Under the pieces are notes generated by a model, which saw only the letters and a list, made by a program, of their open reading frames with translations, ran no database searches and was not told the DNA's origin. Positions 6,631 to 14,269 of a DNA stretch of 16,468 nucleotides are shown one piece after another. Position numbers and translations under genes: made by a program. Position 1 is the stretch's first letter; every line of letters starts with the position of its first letter. Origin of the DNA: JAWPMT01 sp964653795 (GTDB lineage: Bacteria > Bacteroidota > Bacteroidia > Cytophagales > Cyclobacteriaceae); assembly GCA_964653795.1 (NCBI GenBank), contig CAZZHO010000094.1, positions 1 through 16,468 on the forward strand, written 5' to 3'.

Positions 6631-7626
6631 ATGAAGGCAATATTAAACAAGCTATTTCGCCATCAGTCTTTAGGAAAAGAAGAGGCTAAAGAAGTGCTTT
6701 CCAACCTCGCTCGGGGACAGTACAATCAGAGTCAGATGGCCGCTTTTCTGACTGTCTATTTGATGAGAAGTATCACAGTAGATGAACTGGAAGGTTTCAG
6801 AGATGCAATGTTGGACCTGTGTGTCAGAGTTCCTTTGGATGATTTCGAAACAATAGATCTCTGCGGGACAGGAGGGGATGGTAAGGATACATTCAATATT
6901 TCGACCCTATCATCTTTTGTTGCGGCAGGAGCCGGGTTGCATGTGACGAAGCATGGTAACTATGGCGTTTCCTCCAAATGTGGATCTTCCAATTTACTTG
7001 AGTATTTCGGCTGTCAATTCGGAAACGATCAGGACATCATAAAGAAGAGTATCGAGGAGGCAGGTATATGCTTTCTACATGCTCCTATGTTTCATCCCGC
7101 GATGAAAAACGTGGGTCCGGTGAGAAAGGAACTAGGGGTGAAGACCTTTTTTAATATGTTGGGACCAATGGTGAACCCAGCATTTCCCAAGCATCAGCTC
7201 GTAGGTGTCTTCAGCTTGGAGTTAGCTCGTTTATATGGTTATCTCTATCAAAAAGGGCAGACCAATTTTATGGTGGTTCATGCGCTGGATGGCTTTGATG
7301 AGGTGTCATTAACCGGGGACTTTAAATCCATTCAAAAAGGTGCGGAACGTGTGTTGAGCCCAGAGCAGATAGGGTTACCAAAAGTCAAGCTGGATCAATT
7401 GGCTAGTGGAGACAGTATTAAGGACTCGGCTGATATATTTCTTTCAGTACTTAAGAATGAGTCGACAGCAGCTCAAAGAAATGTGGTGCTGGCAAATGCC
7501 GGCTTGGCCATCAGCGTGGCAAAAGGACTTACAGAGCATGAGGGGATAGACCAAGCAGATGAATCCCTAAAGTCTGGAAAAGCCCTTCAATCATTTGAAA
7601 AATTTATCGCTATTAATAAGAAATGA
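6631..7626 (+). CDS. trpD: Anthranilate phosphoribosyltransferase
   Basis: TrpD (331 residues) joins anthranilate and PRPP to give phosphoribosylanthranilate. The PRPP-binding stretch CGTGGDGKDTFNIST lies at 78-92. KHGN at 107-110 is followed by YGVSSKCGSSNLLEYFG, the Bacteroidota form of the usual KHGNRSVSSKSGSAD stretch. The conserved GPVRKELGVKTFFNMLGP with NP follows in the second domain. The N-terminal helical bundle (about 1-65) is the dimer domain. The ATG abuts the trpG stop codon, and the last four bases overlap trpC as ATGA. It is full length and has no amidotransferase fusion. Confidence 0.97.
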   Translation: MKAILNKLFRHQSLGKEEAKEVLSNLARGQYNQSQMAAFLTVYLMRSITVDELEGFRDAMLDLCVRVPLDDFETIDLCGTGGDGKDTFNISTLSSFVAAGAGLHVTKHGNYGVSSKCGSSNLLEYFGCQFGNDQDIIKKSIEEAGICFLHAPMFHPAMKNVGPVRKELGVKTFFNMLGPMVNPAFPKHQLVGVFSLELARLYGYLYQKGQTNFMVVHALDGFDEVSLTGDFKSIQKGAERVLSPEQIGLPKVKLDQLASGDSIKDSADIFLSVLKNESTAAQRNVVLANAGLAISVAKGLTEHEGIDQADESLKSGKALQSFEKFIAINKK

Positions 7627-8432
7627 ATATTCTAGAGGAGATCATATCCCACAAGAAGAAGGAAGTAGAGGAAAACAAGGCGCTCTTCCCTGTTAAGCTG
7701 CTAGAGAAGAGTCTCTACTTTGATGGCACTCCTGTTTCCTTGAGAAAATATATTCAACGACCTGATAGAGTTGGTGTTATTGCCGAGATCAAAAGAAAAT
7801 CTCCCTCCAAAGGAGATATTAACCGACATGTAAATGTAGAAGCTACTTCTATTGGCTATATGCAAGCCGGTGCTTCTGGTCTGTCCATCTTGACCGATTC
7901 AAAGTACTTCGGAGGGAGCAATAAGGATCTCGAAAAGGCCAGAAAATTTAATTTCTGTCCCATTTTACGAAAGGACTTCATCATAGATGAATATCAAATA
8001 CTTGAGGCTAAATCCATAGGAGCAGATGTGATTCTATTGATTGCCGCAGCATTGCAAGCTGAGGAAATTAAGAATCTTTCCACTCTGGCCAATTCTTTAG
8101 GGTTGGAGGTATTACTTGAAGTTCATAATGAGGAAGAACTCAATAGATCGGTTGTAGGAAAAATAGATTTGATTGGTGTGAACAATCGCAATCTTCAAAC
8201 TTTTGAGACTTCTATAGAAACGAGTAAGGCACTTTCTGAGAAAATACCAACGGAATTCGTAAAAGTCGCTGAGAGCGGTATCAGTGACCCACAAGTAGTA
8301 GCGGATTTAATGGGGTATGGTTTTGAGGGATTTCTTATTGGAGAGCACTTCATGCAATATGGAGAGCCTCAGAGAGCCTGCCGCAATTTTATTAAGAGTG
8401 TAAAGTCATTGACCGATAAAGTACCTGCATAA
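7623..8432 (+). CDS. trpC: Indole-3-glycerol phosphate synthase
   Basis: This 269-residue (beta-alpha)8-barrel closes the indole ring, turning carboxyphenylamino-deoxyribulose phosphate into indole-3-glycerol phosphate with loss of CO2. Visible signatures are AEIKRKSPSKGDI (54-66, with the substrate-binding and catalytic lysine Lys57), LSILTDSKYFGGS, ILRKDFIIDEYQI (114-126, with a catalytic lysine), EVLLEVH, LIGVNNRNL and VAESGI. It is monofunctional; TrpF is encoded separately just downstream. It overlaps trpD by four bases (ATGA) and trpF by one base (TAATG). Confidence 0.97.
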   Translation: MNILEEIISHKKKEVEENKALFPVKLLEKSLYFDGTPVSLRKYIQRPDRVGVIAEIKRKSPSKGDINRHVNVEATSIGYMQAGASGLSILTDSKYFGGSNKDLEKARKFNFCPILRKDFIIDEYQILEAKSIGADVILLIAAALQAEEIKNLSTLANSLGLEVLLEVHNEEELNRSVVGKIDLIGVNNRNLQTFETSIETSKALSEKIPTEFVKVAESGISDPQVVADLMGYGFEGFLIGEHFMQYGEPQRACRNFIKSVKSLTDKVPA

Positions 8433-9052
8433 TGTTGCTGAAGGTTTGTGGTATGAGAGAGCACGAAAACATCAAAGATTTACTGAAGGTAAGTCCAGAT
8501 TGGATGGGTCTCATTTTTTACCCCAAGTCTAAAAGGTTTGTTGGATCCATGGATCCAAAGACAATTGCAGCAATACAAGCGTCAGAAGTAGCTATTGCAG
8601 GAGTGTTTGTCAATCCGAGCTTGGATGAAATAAAGGAGAAAGTGATCACGTACCATCTGGATATGGTGCAGCTTCATGGAAATGAAACACTTGCATTAGG
8701 TAAAGAAGTGAAGAACCTTGGGGTAGAGGTGATCAAGGTTTTCGGTGTAAAAGATTATCTCCCCATGGAAGAAATGAAGGAATGGGTGGGAACGGCTGAT
8801 TACTTCCTGTTTGATACAAAATCCAAAGATTACGGTGGAACAGGAAGAAAGTTTGATTGGTCTGCTCTTAAGGGCTACAATCTGGAAGTTCCATTTCTAT
8901 TGAGTGGTGGAATCGATGTGACGGATATTGAGGAGGTAAGAGCTCTAAATCTTACCCAAATGATAGGGATAGATACGAATAGTAAAATGGAAATATCCCC
9001 GGGTTTAAAGGATATGGATAAGGTGCGTAAAATGAAAGAGTTGGTATGTTAA
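8432..9052 (+). CDS. trpF: Phosphoribosylanthranilate isomerase
   Basis: TrpF (206 residues) carries out the Amadori rearrangement of phosphoribosylanthranilate, the step before TrpC. The general base Cys6 is in KVCGMRE, and the general acid Asp128 is in FLFDTKS. The phosphate-binding motifs are GGTG (135-138) and LSGGI. The usual final phosphate loop (GVDxSSGVE in many bacteria) reads GIDTNSKME here. A separate trpF means hisA is not expected to act as a dual PriA-type isomerase. It overlaps trpC by one base and trpB by seven. Confidence 0.96.
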   Translation: MLLKVCGMREHENIKDLLKVSPDWMGLIFYPKSKRFVGSMDPKTIAAIQASEVAIAGVFVNPSLDEIKEKVITYHLDMVQLHGNETLALGKEVKNLGVEVIKVFGVKDYLPMEEMKEWVGTADYFLFDTKSKDYGGTGRKFDWSALKGYNLEVPFLLSGGIDVTDIEEVRALNLTQMIGIDTNSKMEISPGLKDMDKVRKMKELVC

Positions 9053-10242
9053 AGACAAGTACGAAATACGCGGTTAACAAGCACGGATATTATGGCAAAT
9101 TTGGAGGGGCGTTCGTTCCGGAGATGCTGCATCATAATGTGGAGGAATTAAGGACCAACTACCTTCAAATCATAGAATCAGAGGATTTTCAGGAGGATTA
9201 TTATCGACTTCTTAAGGACTATGTTGGCCGACCTACTCCTTTGTTTTTTGCTTCAAGACTATCAGAGGAATATGGCTGTAAGATCTACTTGAAGCGAGAG
9301 GATTTGTGTCATACGGGAGCACACAAGGTAAACAATACGATTGGGCAAATCTTACTGGCCAGAAGACTGAACAAGAAAAAGATCATAGCGGAAACTGGCG
9401 CCGGTCAGCATGGCGTTGCTACTGCCACAGTTTGTGCACTGATGGGAATGGATTGCATCGTATACATGGGAGAGGTCGATATGGCGAGGCAAAAACCTAA
9501 TGTTGAACGTATGCGCATTTTAGGTGCAGAGGTAAGACCTGCTACCTCTGGAAGTAAGACCTTGAAAGATGCTACAAACGAAGCGATGCGTCATTGGATC
9601 AATGATCCTGTAGATACACATTACATTATCGGGTCTGTCGTAGGACCACACCCTTATCCTGATATGGTAGCGAGGTTTCAGGCCATTATCAGTGAGGAGA
9701 TTAGACGGCAACTTAATGAGCACGAAAGACAAGAACTTCCTGATCGCGTAATAGCCTGCGTGGGCGGCGGATCAAACGCTGCGGGTGCCTTTTACCACTT
9801 TTTGGATGAGGAACAAGTAGAGCTTGTAGCCGTAGAAGCAGCAGGTCTTGGGAATGATACAGGTCAATCAGCGGCGACGACCGCTCTGGGCAAATCAGGC
9901 GTACTGCATGGAAGCCAAACGCTATTGATGCAAACCGAAGATGGTCAGGTGGTGGAGCCTTACTCAATATCTGCTGGTTTGGACTACCCGGGTATTGGTC
10001 CTATTCATGCGCATTTGTTCGATTCAGGTCGAGGTACCTTTTTAGGAGTTACAGATGAGGAAGCCATGCAGGCTGGTATCAAATTGAGTCGATTAGAAGG
10101 TATTATTCCGGCGATTGAGACGGCGCATGCTTTTGCGGCACTTGATCAACTGGAGCTCAAGAAGGATGAAGTGGTGGTGATCAATTTATCCGGAAGAGGT
10201 GATAAAGATTTAGAGACCTACATAAAATGGGGGAAATACTAA
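9046..10242 (+). CDS. trpB: Tryptophan synthase beta chain
   Basis: TrpB (398 residues) condenses indole with serine on pyridoxal phosphate. Lys94 in HTGAHKVNNTIGQ forms the Schiff base. AETGAGQHGVATA carries the catalytic Glu (Glu109 of the E. coli enzyme), GGGSNAAG is the phosphate-binding loop, and LSGRGDKDL is near the C terminus. This is the TrpB1 type that works with TrpA, not the stand-alone TrpB2, judging from the HTGAHK and GRGDKD context and the adjacent trpA. The ATG lies inside the last codons of trpF, and no later ATG precedes the conserved GKFGGAFVPEML segment. One base separates it from trpA. Confidence 0.97.
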   Translation: MLKTSTKYAVNKHGYYGKFGGAFVPEMLHHNVEELRTNYLQIIESEDFQEDYYRLLKDYVGRPTPLFFASRLSEEYGCKIYLKREDLCHTGAHKVNNTIGQILLARRLNKKKIIAETGAGQHGVATATVCALMGMDCIVYMGEVDMARQKPNVERMRILGAEVRPATSGSKTLKDATNEAMRHWINDPVDTHYIIGSVVGPHPYPDMVARFQAIISEEIRRQLNEHERQELPDRVIACVGGGSNAAGAFYHFLDEEQVELVAVEAAGLGNDTGQSAATTALGKSGVLHGSQTLLMQTEDGQVVEPYSISAGLDYPGIGPIHAHLFDSGRGTFLGVTDEEAMQAGIKLSRLEGIIPAIETAHAFAALDQLELKKDEVVVINLSGRGDKDLETYIKWGKY

Positions 10243-10243
10243 T

Positions 10244-11050
10244 ATGGAGCTAGCTAATTTGACAAAAGTCCACAACCGTCTCAACAAAGTTTTTGAAGGA
10301 AATTCGGACCCTCTATTAAATGTGTATTTCACTGCCGGTTATCCTCAGTTGGACGATACGGTGAGAATTGCCGAATCGCTCGAGGCTGGAGGAGCTGACA
10401 TTTTGGAGATTGGATTGCCTTTTTCCGATCCTATCGCTGATGGTCCTACTATTCAGGAGAGCTCTAATCAGGCGCTGGAAAATGGGATGTCTCTAAAGGT
10501 GTTGATGGATCAGCTTGGTTCTTTGCGGGACAAGGTCAATGTTCCCGTGTTGCTCATGGGCTATTTGAATCCGGTTCTGCAATATGGTTTTGAAGACTTC
10601 TGCGCCAAATGTCAGGAGGTAGGAGTAGATGGGTTGATTCTGCCTGACCTACCAATGTATGAGTATCAGGAAATATATGGGCCGCTCATGGCGCAGTATG
10701 GCTTGCACAATATCTTTTTGATTACGCCTCAGACTAGTGAGGAAAGGATACGCGAGGTAGATGAGTTTTCTTCATCATTTATATATGTAGTCTCCTCCTT
10801 CAGTACCACCGGAGCCAAAGCCGGTTTGGCGACAGATCAAATTGACTATTTCAAGCGCGTGAACGATTTAGGGTTGAAAAGCGATTTGATGATTGGTTTT
10901 GGTATCTCCGATCATGAGACATTCAAAGCCGCTTCAGCACATGCTAGTGGTGCCATCATTGGTAGTGCGTTTATAAAGACATTGAGAAAAGACGCTTCTA
11001 ATAAATCAATAGAAGCTTTTGTGAAAAACATAAAATTGGGATCATCATGA
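10244..11050 (+). CDS. trpA: Tryptophan synthase alpha chain
   Basis: TrpA (268 residues) cleaves indole-3-glycerol phosphate and passes indole through the tunnel to TrpB. The catalytic pair Glu55 and Asp66 sits in LEIGLPFSDPIADGPTIQ, with the same 11-residue spacing as Glu49/Asp60 of the E. coli enzyme. Other family features are LMGYLNPV, GLILPDLP and SSFSTTGAK (the flexible loop), and the phosphate site GFGISD and GAIIGSAF. It ends in an ATGA overlap with the DAHP synthase gene, showing that the operon continues past the seven trp genes. Confidence 0.97.
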   Translation: MELANLTKVHNRLNKVFEGNSDPLLNVYFTAGYPQLDDTVRIAESLEAGGADILEIGLPFSDPIADGPTIQESSNQALENGMSLKVLMDQLGSLRDKVNVPVLLMGYLNPVLQYGFEDFCAKCQEVGVDGLILPDLPMYEYQEIYGPLMAQYGLHNIFLITPQTSEERIREVDEFSSSFIYVVSSFSTTGAKAGLATDQIDYFKRVNDLGLKSDLMIGFGISDHETFKAASAHASGAIIGSAFIKTLRKDASNKSIEAFVKNIKLGSS

Positions 11051-12057
11051 TAATCCAGCTTGAGAAGACAGTAGAGTCATCCACGAAAAAAGAAGTGCTT
11101 GATAAGATCACAGCATTGAAATACAAGACCGCTGAAGTAAAGACGCAGAAAGGCGAGTACATTGTTGGTATAGGTAAGGCGGATATTGATGTACGAGAGA
11201 TAGGGAACTTACCTGGAATTAGGGATATCCATATTGTCAGTGACGATTACAAGTTAGTATCCCGAAAGTGGAAGGTGGATCGTACAGTCATTGACCTAGG
11301 TGACGATGTGAAAATTGGAGGTGGCCACTTTGGTATCATCGCTGGACCATGTAGCATCGAAGGTGAGGAGAATATCCAACAAACTATTGATCACCTAAAA
11401 GCGAATGGGGTGACCATGATGCGAGGGGGCGTTTTCAAACCAAGAAGCTCACCTTACTCCTTTAGAGGTCTTGGTATCGAGGGCTTGAAGACGTGGTATA
11501 AGCTGGCCAGAGAAAATGGCATCAAGATAGTGACTGAGGTGATGCAGGTATCTCAGATCCAGGAGATGTATGATTATGTTGATATCTATCAGGTAGGTGC
11601 GAGAAATACTCAAAATTTCAACCTGTTGGATGAGCTGGGGAAAGTAGATAAAGCAGTCATGATAAAACGAGGTATTTCTGGTACCATCGATGAATTGCTA
11701 TACAGTGCTGAGTATGTTTTCTCAGCAGGTAATGAAAATCTCTTGCTCTGTGAGCGTGGTATTCGTACCTACGAGAAAGCTTCTCGTAATACATTTGATA
11801 TTAATGCGATTCCAATACTTCGTGAAAAGTCTCATCTGCCGGTTGTAGCGGATCCCTCACATGGAATAGGCATAAGGTCCTACGTACCTCAGGTGGCCTT
11901 GGCTGCGACAATAGCCGGAGCAGATGGTGTGATTTTTGAAGTTCACAATATCCCTGAAGAAGCTTATTCCGATGGACAACAGACGCTGAGCTTCAGAGAA
12001 TCAGAAGCGCTTATCAAGAAATTAAAATCAGTACTGGAACTTAGAGACGCTTTTTAA
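11047..12057 (+). CDS. aroF: 3-deoxy-7-phosphoheptulonate (DAHP) synthase, type I-beta with N-terminal regulatory domain
   Basis: This 336-residue enzyme condenses phosphoenolpyruvate and erythrose 4-phosphate, the entry step of the shikimate pathway that feeds chorismate to TrpE. Residues 1-70 form a ferredoxin-like, ACT-like domain as in Thermotoga maritima DAHP synthase, where it mediates feedback by tyrosine or phenylalanine. The barrel carries GIIAGPCSIE (97-106, metal ligand Cys102), KPRSSPYSFRG (131-141), MIKRG (206-210), and DPSHG (269-273, metal ligand His272). EVH (298-300) and an Asp near 309 complete the metal site. No chorismate mutase domain is fused. It overlaps trpA by four bases and precedes phhA by 15. 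The inhibitor specificity cannot be read from the sequence. Confidence 0.95.
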   Translation: MIIQLEKTVESSTKKEVLDKITALKYKTAEVKTQKGEYIVGIGKADIDVREIGNLPGIRDIHIVSDDYKLVSRKWKVDRTVIDLGDDVKIGGGHFGIIAGPCSIEGEENIQQTIDHLKANGVTMMRGGVFKPRSSPYSFRGLGIEGLKTWYKLARENGIKIVTEVMQVSQIQEMYDYVDIYQVGARNTQNFNLLDELGKVDKAVMIKRGISGTIDELLYSAEYVFSAGNENLLLCERGIRTYEKASRNTFDINAIPILREKSHLPVVADPSHGIGIRSYVPQVALAATIAGADGVIFEVHNIPEEAYSDGQQTLSFRESEALIKKLKSVLELRDAF

Positions 12058-12072
12058 GGAGCGGCCTTTTAC

Positions 12073-12810
12073 ATGAAACAGATATACGAAAACTACACTG
12101 CCGAAGACTTTGAAGTCTGGAAAATTTTATTTGATCGACAGCAGGAAAACCTCCCGAAAGCAGCGAGTACCGCTTACCTGGAAGGGTTGGAGAAAATAAA
12201 GTTTGGCAATGATGTCATTCCCAACTTTGAGAAGACCAACGAGCTATTGTACAGTATTACAGGTTGGAAATTGGTAGTGGTTCCGGGTATCGTACCGGAC
12301 TATACCTTCTTTGAACTCATGAGCAATCGCCATTTTCCAGCGACTACCTGGTTAAGGAAAAAGAAGGAACTGGATTATCTGGAAGAGCCAGATATGTTCC
12401 ATGATGTATTTGCACATGTTCCATTGTTGACGAATCAGCACTTCGTGGATTTTCTTGAAGAGTTGAGCAATATCGGGTTGGAGTACCATGACAATCCCTA
12501 TGCGATAGACATTCTTTCAAGGGTATATTGGTATACTGTAGAGTTTGGCTTGATCAAAGAAGAAGCCGGAACACGTATATATGGAGCAGGAATTTTATCC
12601 TCGGCAGGAGAAACAAAGTTTTGCCTTTCGGATGAACCGCCTCACTACGATTTTGATGTGGAAGCTATCGCCAATACAGGCTATACTAAAAGTGTCTTCC
12701 AGGACCGGTACTTCGTAATCAAATCCTATGAGCAACTATACCAATCCATTCCCGAAGTGAAAAGAGTATTGAAAGAGAAGGTTGCTGAACAAAGCGCTGT
12801 GCCTGCCTGA
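12073..12810 (+). CDS. phhA: Phenylalanine 4-hydroxylase (bacterial aromatic amino acid hydroxylase)
   Basis: This 245-residue, non-haem iron, tetrahydropterin-dependent monooxygenase converts phenylalanine to tyrosine. The iron ligands are His110 and His115 (FHDVFAHVPLL) and Glu157 (YWYTVEFGL). The 5- and 42-residue spacings match bacterial phenylalanine hydroxylases. The N-terminal ACT domain of animal enzymes is absent, as usual in bacteria. Bacterial versions often act in phenylalanine catabolism. Here, however, the gene sits 15 bases after DAHP synthase and 2 bases before hisH inside an anabolic operon whose leader peptide has tyrosine codons, so a tyrosine-forming role is more likely. 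An unusually clear Shine-Dalgarno-like AAGGAG (12056-12061) lies 11 bases before the ATG, where coupling by overlap is lacking. No pterin carbinolamine dehydratase gene is adjacent. Confidence 0.93.
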   Translation: MKQIYENYTAEDFEVWKILFDRQQENLPKAASTAYLEGLEKIKFGNDVIPNFEKTNELLYSITGWKLVVVPGIVPDYTFFELMSNRHFPATTWLRKKKELDYLEEPDMFHDVFAHVPLLTNQHFVDFLEELSNIGLEYHDNPYAIDILSRVYWYTVEFGLIKEEAGTRIYGAGILSSAGETKFCLSDEPPHYDFDVEAIANTGYTKSVFQDRYFVIKSYEQLYQSIPEVKRVLKEKVAEQSAVPA

Positions 12811-12812
12811 AT

Positions 12813-13400
12813 ATGAAAGTAGCGGTGGTAAAGTACAATGCTGGGAATATTCAATCCCTGTCTTTTGCCTTGAACAAGCTAGGAATAGATCCAATCGTCA
12901 CGGACAGGGCTGATCAATTGAATACTGCTGATAAGGTGATTTTTCCTGGACAAGGGGAAGCGAGCTCAGCGATGAATTACTTAAGAAATAAAGGCTTGGA
13001 TAAGGTGTTGAAAGATCTACATCAACCTTTCCTGGGAATTTGTTTGGGTATGCAATTGATGTGTGAAAGCACTGAGGAGAATGATGCGAAATGTTTAGGG
13101 ATAGTACCGGCTAAGGTGAGGAAATTTGTTGATCCAGGTTTGAAAGTTCCTCATATGGGCTGGAATGACATATTTGACAATGCTGGGCCATTGATGCAAG
13201 GGGTTGAAGAGCATAGCTATATGTACTTTGTCCATAGCTATTATGTGGAAGCTGGTGACTGGACAATATCAAAATGCAACTATGGTGTTGATTTTTCTAC
13301 AGCCATTCAGAAGGATAACTTTTATGCTGTACAACCGCACCCTGAGAAAAGTGCTGAAGTCGGCCACCAGGTTTTGGAAAACTTCTTAAAAATCAATTGA
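12813..13400 (+). CDS. hisH: Imidazole glycerol phosphate synthase, glutamine amidotransferase subunit
   Basis: HisH (195 residues) hydrolyses glutamine and channels ammonia through the HisF barrel. The catalytic triad is Cys77 (FLGICLGMQLM), His176 and Glu178 (QPHPEKS). VPHMGWND is the HisH signature. Two motif positions are unusual: the oxyanion strand reads PGQGEAS where PGVG is common, and QPHPE replaces the usual QFHPE. Neither change touches the triad. It begins two bases after the phhA stop and shares a base with hisA (TGATG), so histidine genes are fused directly to the aromatic operon. hisG, hisD, hisC and hisB, which normally precede it in Bacteroidota his operons, are absent here. 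Confidence 0.95.
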   Translation: MKVAVVKYNAGNIQSLSFALNKLGIDPIVTDRADQLNTADKVIFPGQGEASSAMNYLRNKGLDKVLKDLHQPFLGICLGMQLMCESTEENDAKCLGIVPAKVRKFVDPGLKVPHMGWNDIFDNAGPLMQGVEEHSYMYFVHSYYVEAGDWTISKCNYGVDFSTAIQKDNFYAVQPHPEKSAEVGHQVLENFLKIN

Positions 13401-14113
13401 TGCATATTATTCCTGCCATCGACATTATAGGTGGAAACTGCGTAAGGCTGGAAAAAGGCGATTATAGCAAGCAAAAAACTTACGATACAGATCCATTGGC
13501 CGTAGCCAGATCATTTGAGGAAGTTGGAATAGAGAGGCTTCATTTAGTTGATTTAGATGGTGCCAAATCCAAGCATGTCGTCAATCTCAATACACTCGAA
13601 TCCATAAGTCAAAACACGAATCTCAAAGTGGATTTTGGCGGTGGTGTTAAATCTGATGCGGATGTGGAGAAAGTATTTGCAGCTGGTGCCCAACAAGTAA
13701 CTGGCGGCAGTATTGCTGCACGTGACAATGGCCTCTTTCTGTCTTGGGTACAGCGATATGGTGCTGAAAAAATAATTTTAGGGGCAGATGTGCTTGATAA
13801 AAAAGTCATGGTTTCAGGTTGGCAAGAAGGCACTTCTCTCGAACTCGATGAATTCCTGACGTTTTACCTGGATCGTGGTTTACAATACGTGATCTGCACA
13901 GACATTTCTAAGGATGGAATGTTGGCTGGGCCCGCCTTTGATTTGTATCATGATATTCTCGCCAAATATCCAACGGTTAAGTTGATAGCTTCCGGGGGTG
14001 TTTCCCATATGGAGGATTTACATAGACTCAGGGATCTGGGTCTGTTTGGAGCTATAGTGGGTAAGGCCATTTATGAGAGCAAAATCACCCTGGAAGACAT
14101 CAGTCAATTCTAA
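13400..14113 (+). CDS. hisA: ProFAR isomerase (HisA)
   Basis: This enzyme of 237 residues opens the ribose ring of ProFAR to give PRFAR, the HisF substrate. It is a half-barrel-duplicated (beta-alpha)8 enzyme. Catalytic Asp8 lies in IIPAIDI and the second acid, Asp130, in ILGADV; CTDISKDGML (166-175) and the phosphate sites FGGGVKS and ASGGVSH with IVGKAIYE are present. The start is taken as the ATG at 13400. A TTG one codon upstream is also open, but MHIIPAIDI is the family-typical N terminus and gives a one-base TGATG overlap with hisH. The stop is followed by a 156-base gap, the only real gap in the operon, caused by an inserted element. Confidence 0.95.
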   Translation: MHIIPAIDIIGGNCVRLEKGDYSKQKTYDTDPLAVARSFEEVGIERLHLVDLDGAKSKHVVNLNTLESISQNTNLKVDFGGGVKSDADVEKVFAAGAQQVTGGSIAARDNGLFLSWVQRYGAEKIILGADVLDKKVMVSGWQEGTSLELDEFLTFYLDRGLQYVICTDISKDGMLAGPAFDLYHDILAKYPTVKLIASGGVSHMEDLHRLRDLGLFGAIVGKAIYESKITLEDISQF

Positions 14114-14124
14114 AATGCCGAACA

Positions 14125-14256
14125 TCTCATTCAATTTTTGGGGGTCTTATCCGGCTATCGCCTTTAGCTCAGCCTCGCTACCTCACGCCACAAGCCATGC
14201 TGGCTACCGGCCTCTATCCGGGACCCGTCGTACCTTCGAGCAAAATTTCTCATTCA
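14125..14256 (+). mobile_element. Short G+C-rich non-coding insertion between hisA and hisF, with 9-bp flanking direct repeats
   Basis: TCTCATTCA occurs at 14125-14133 and again at 14248-14256, flanking about 114 bases. The inside begins ATTTTTGGGGGTC and ends CAAAATT, so the ends are imperfect inverted repeats (AATTTTTG against CAAAATT; GGGTC 14142-14146 against GACCC 14222-14226). The core 14140-14226 is about 63% G+C by my count, well above its neighbours. It contains a perfect 5-bp hairpin AGCCA-TGC-TGGCT (14193-14205) and TATCCGG twice. There is no coding sequence. Removing one repeat copy plus the insert restores a 33-base hisA-hisF gap. It is probably a REP-like or MITE-like element moved in trans, but the family is not identified. 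No T run follows, so it need not terminate transcription. Confidence 0.65.
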
Positions 14257-14269
14257 TAAACCATGCATC

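Noticed and set aside
14160..14175. TTTAGCTCAG resembling a tRNA D-arm in the hisA-hisF gap
   Set aside because: No acceptor stem, anticodon arm or TTC-containing arm can be folded around it; it is part of the palindromic insertion.
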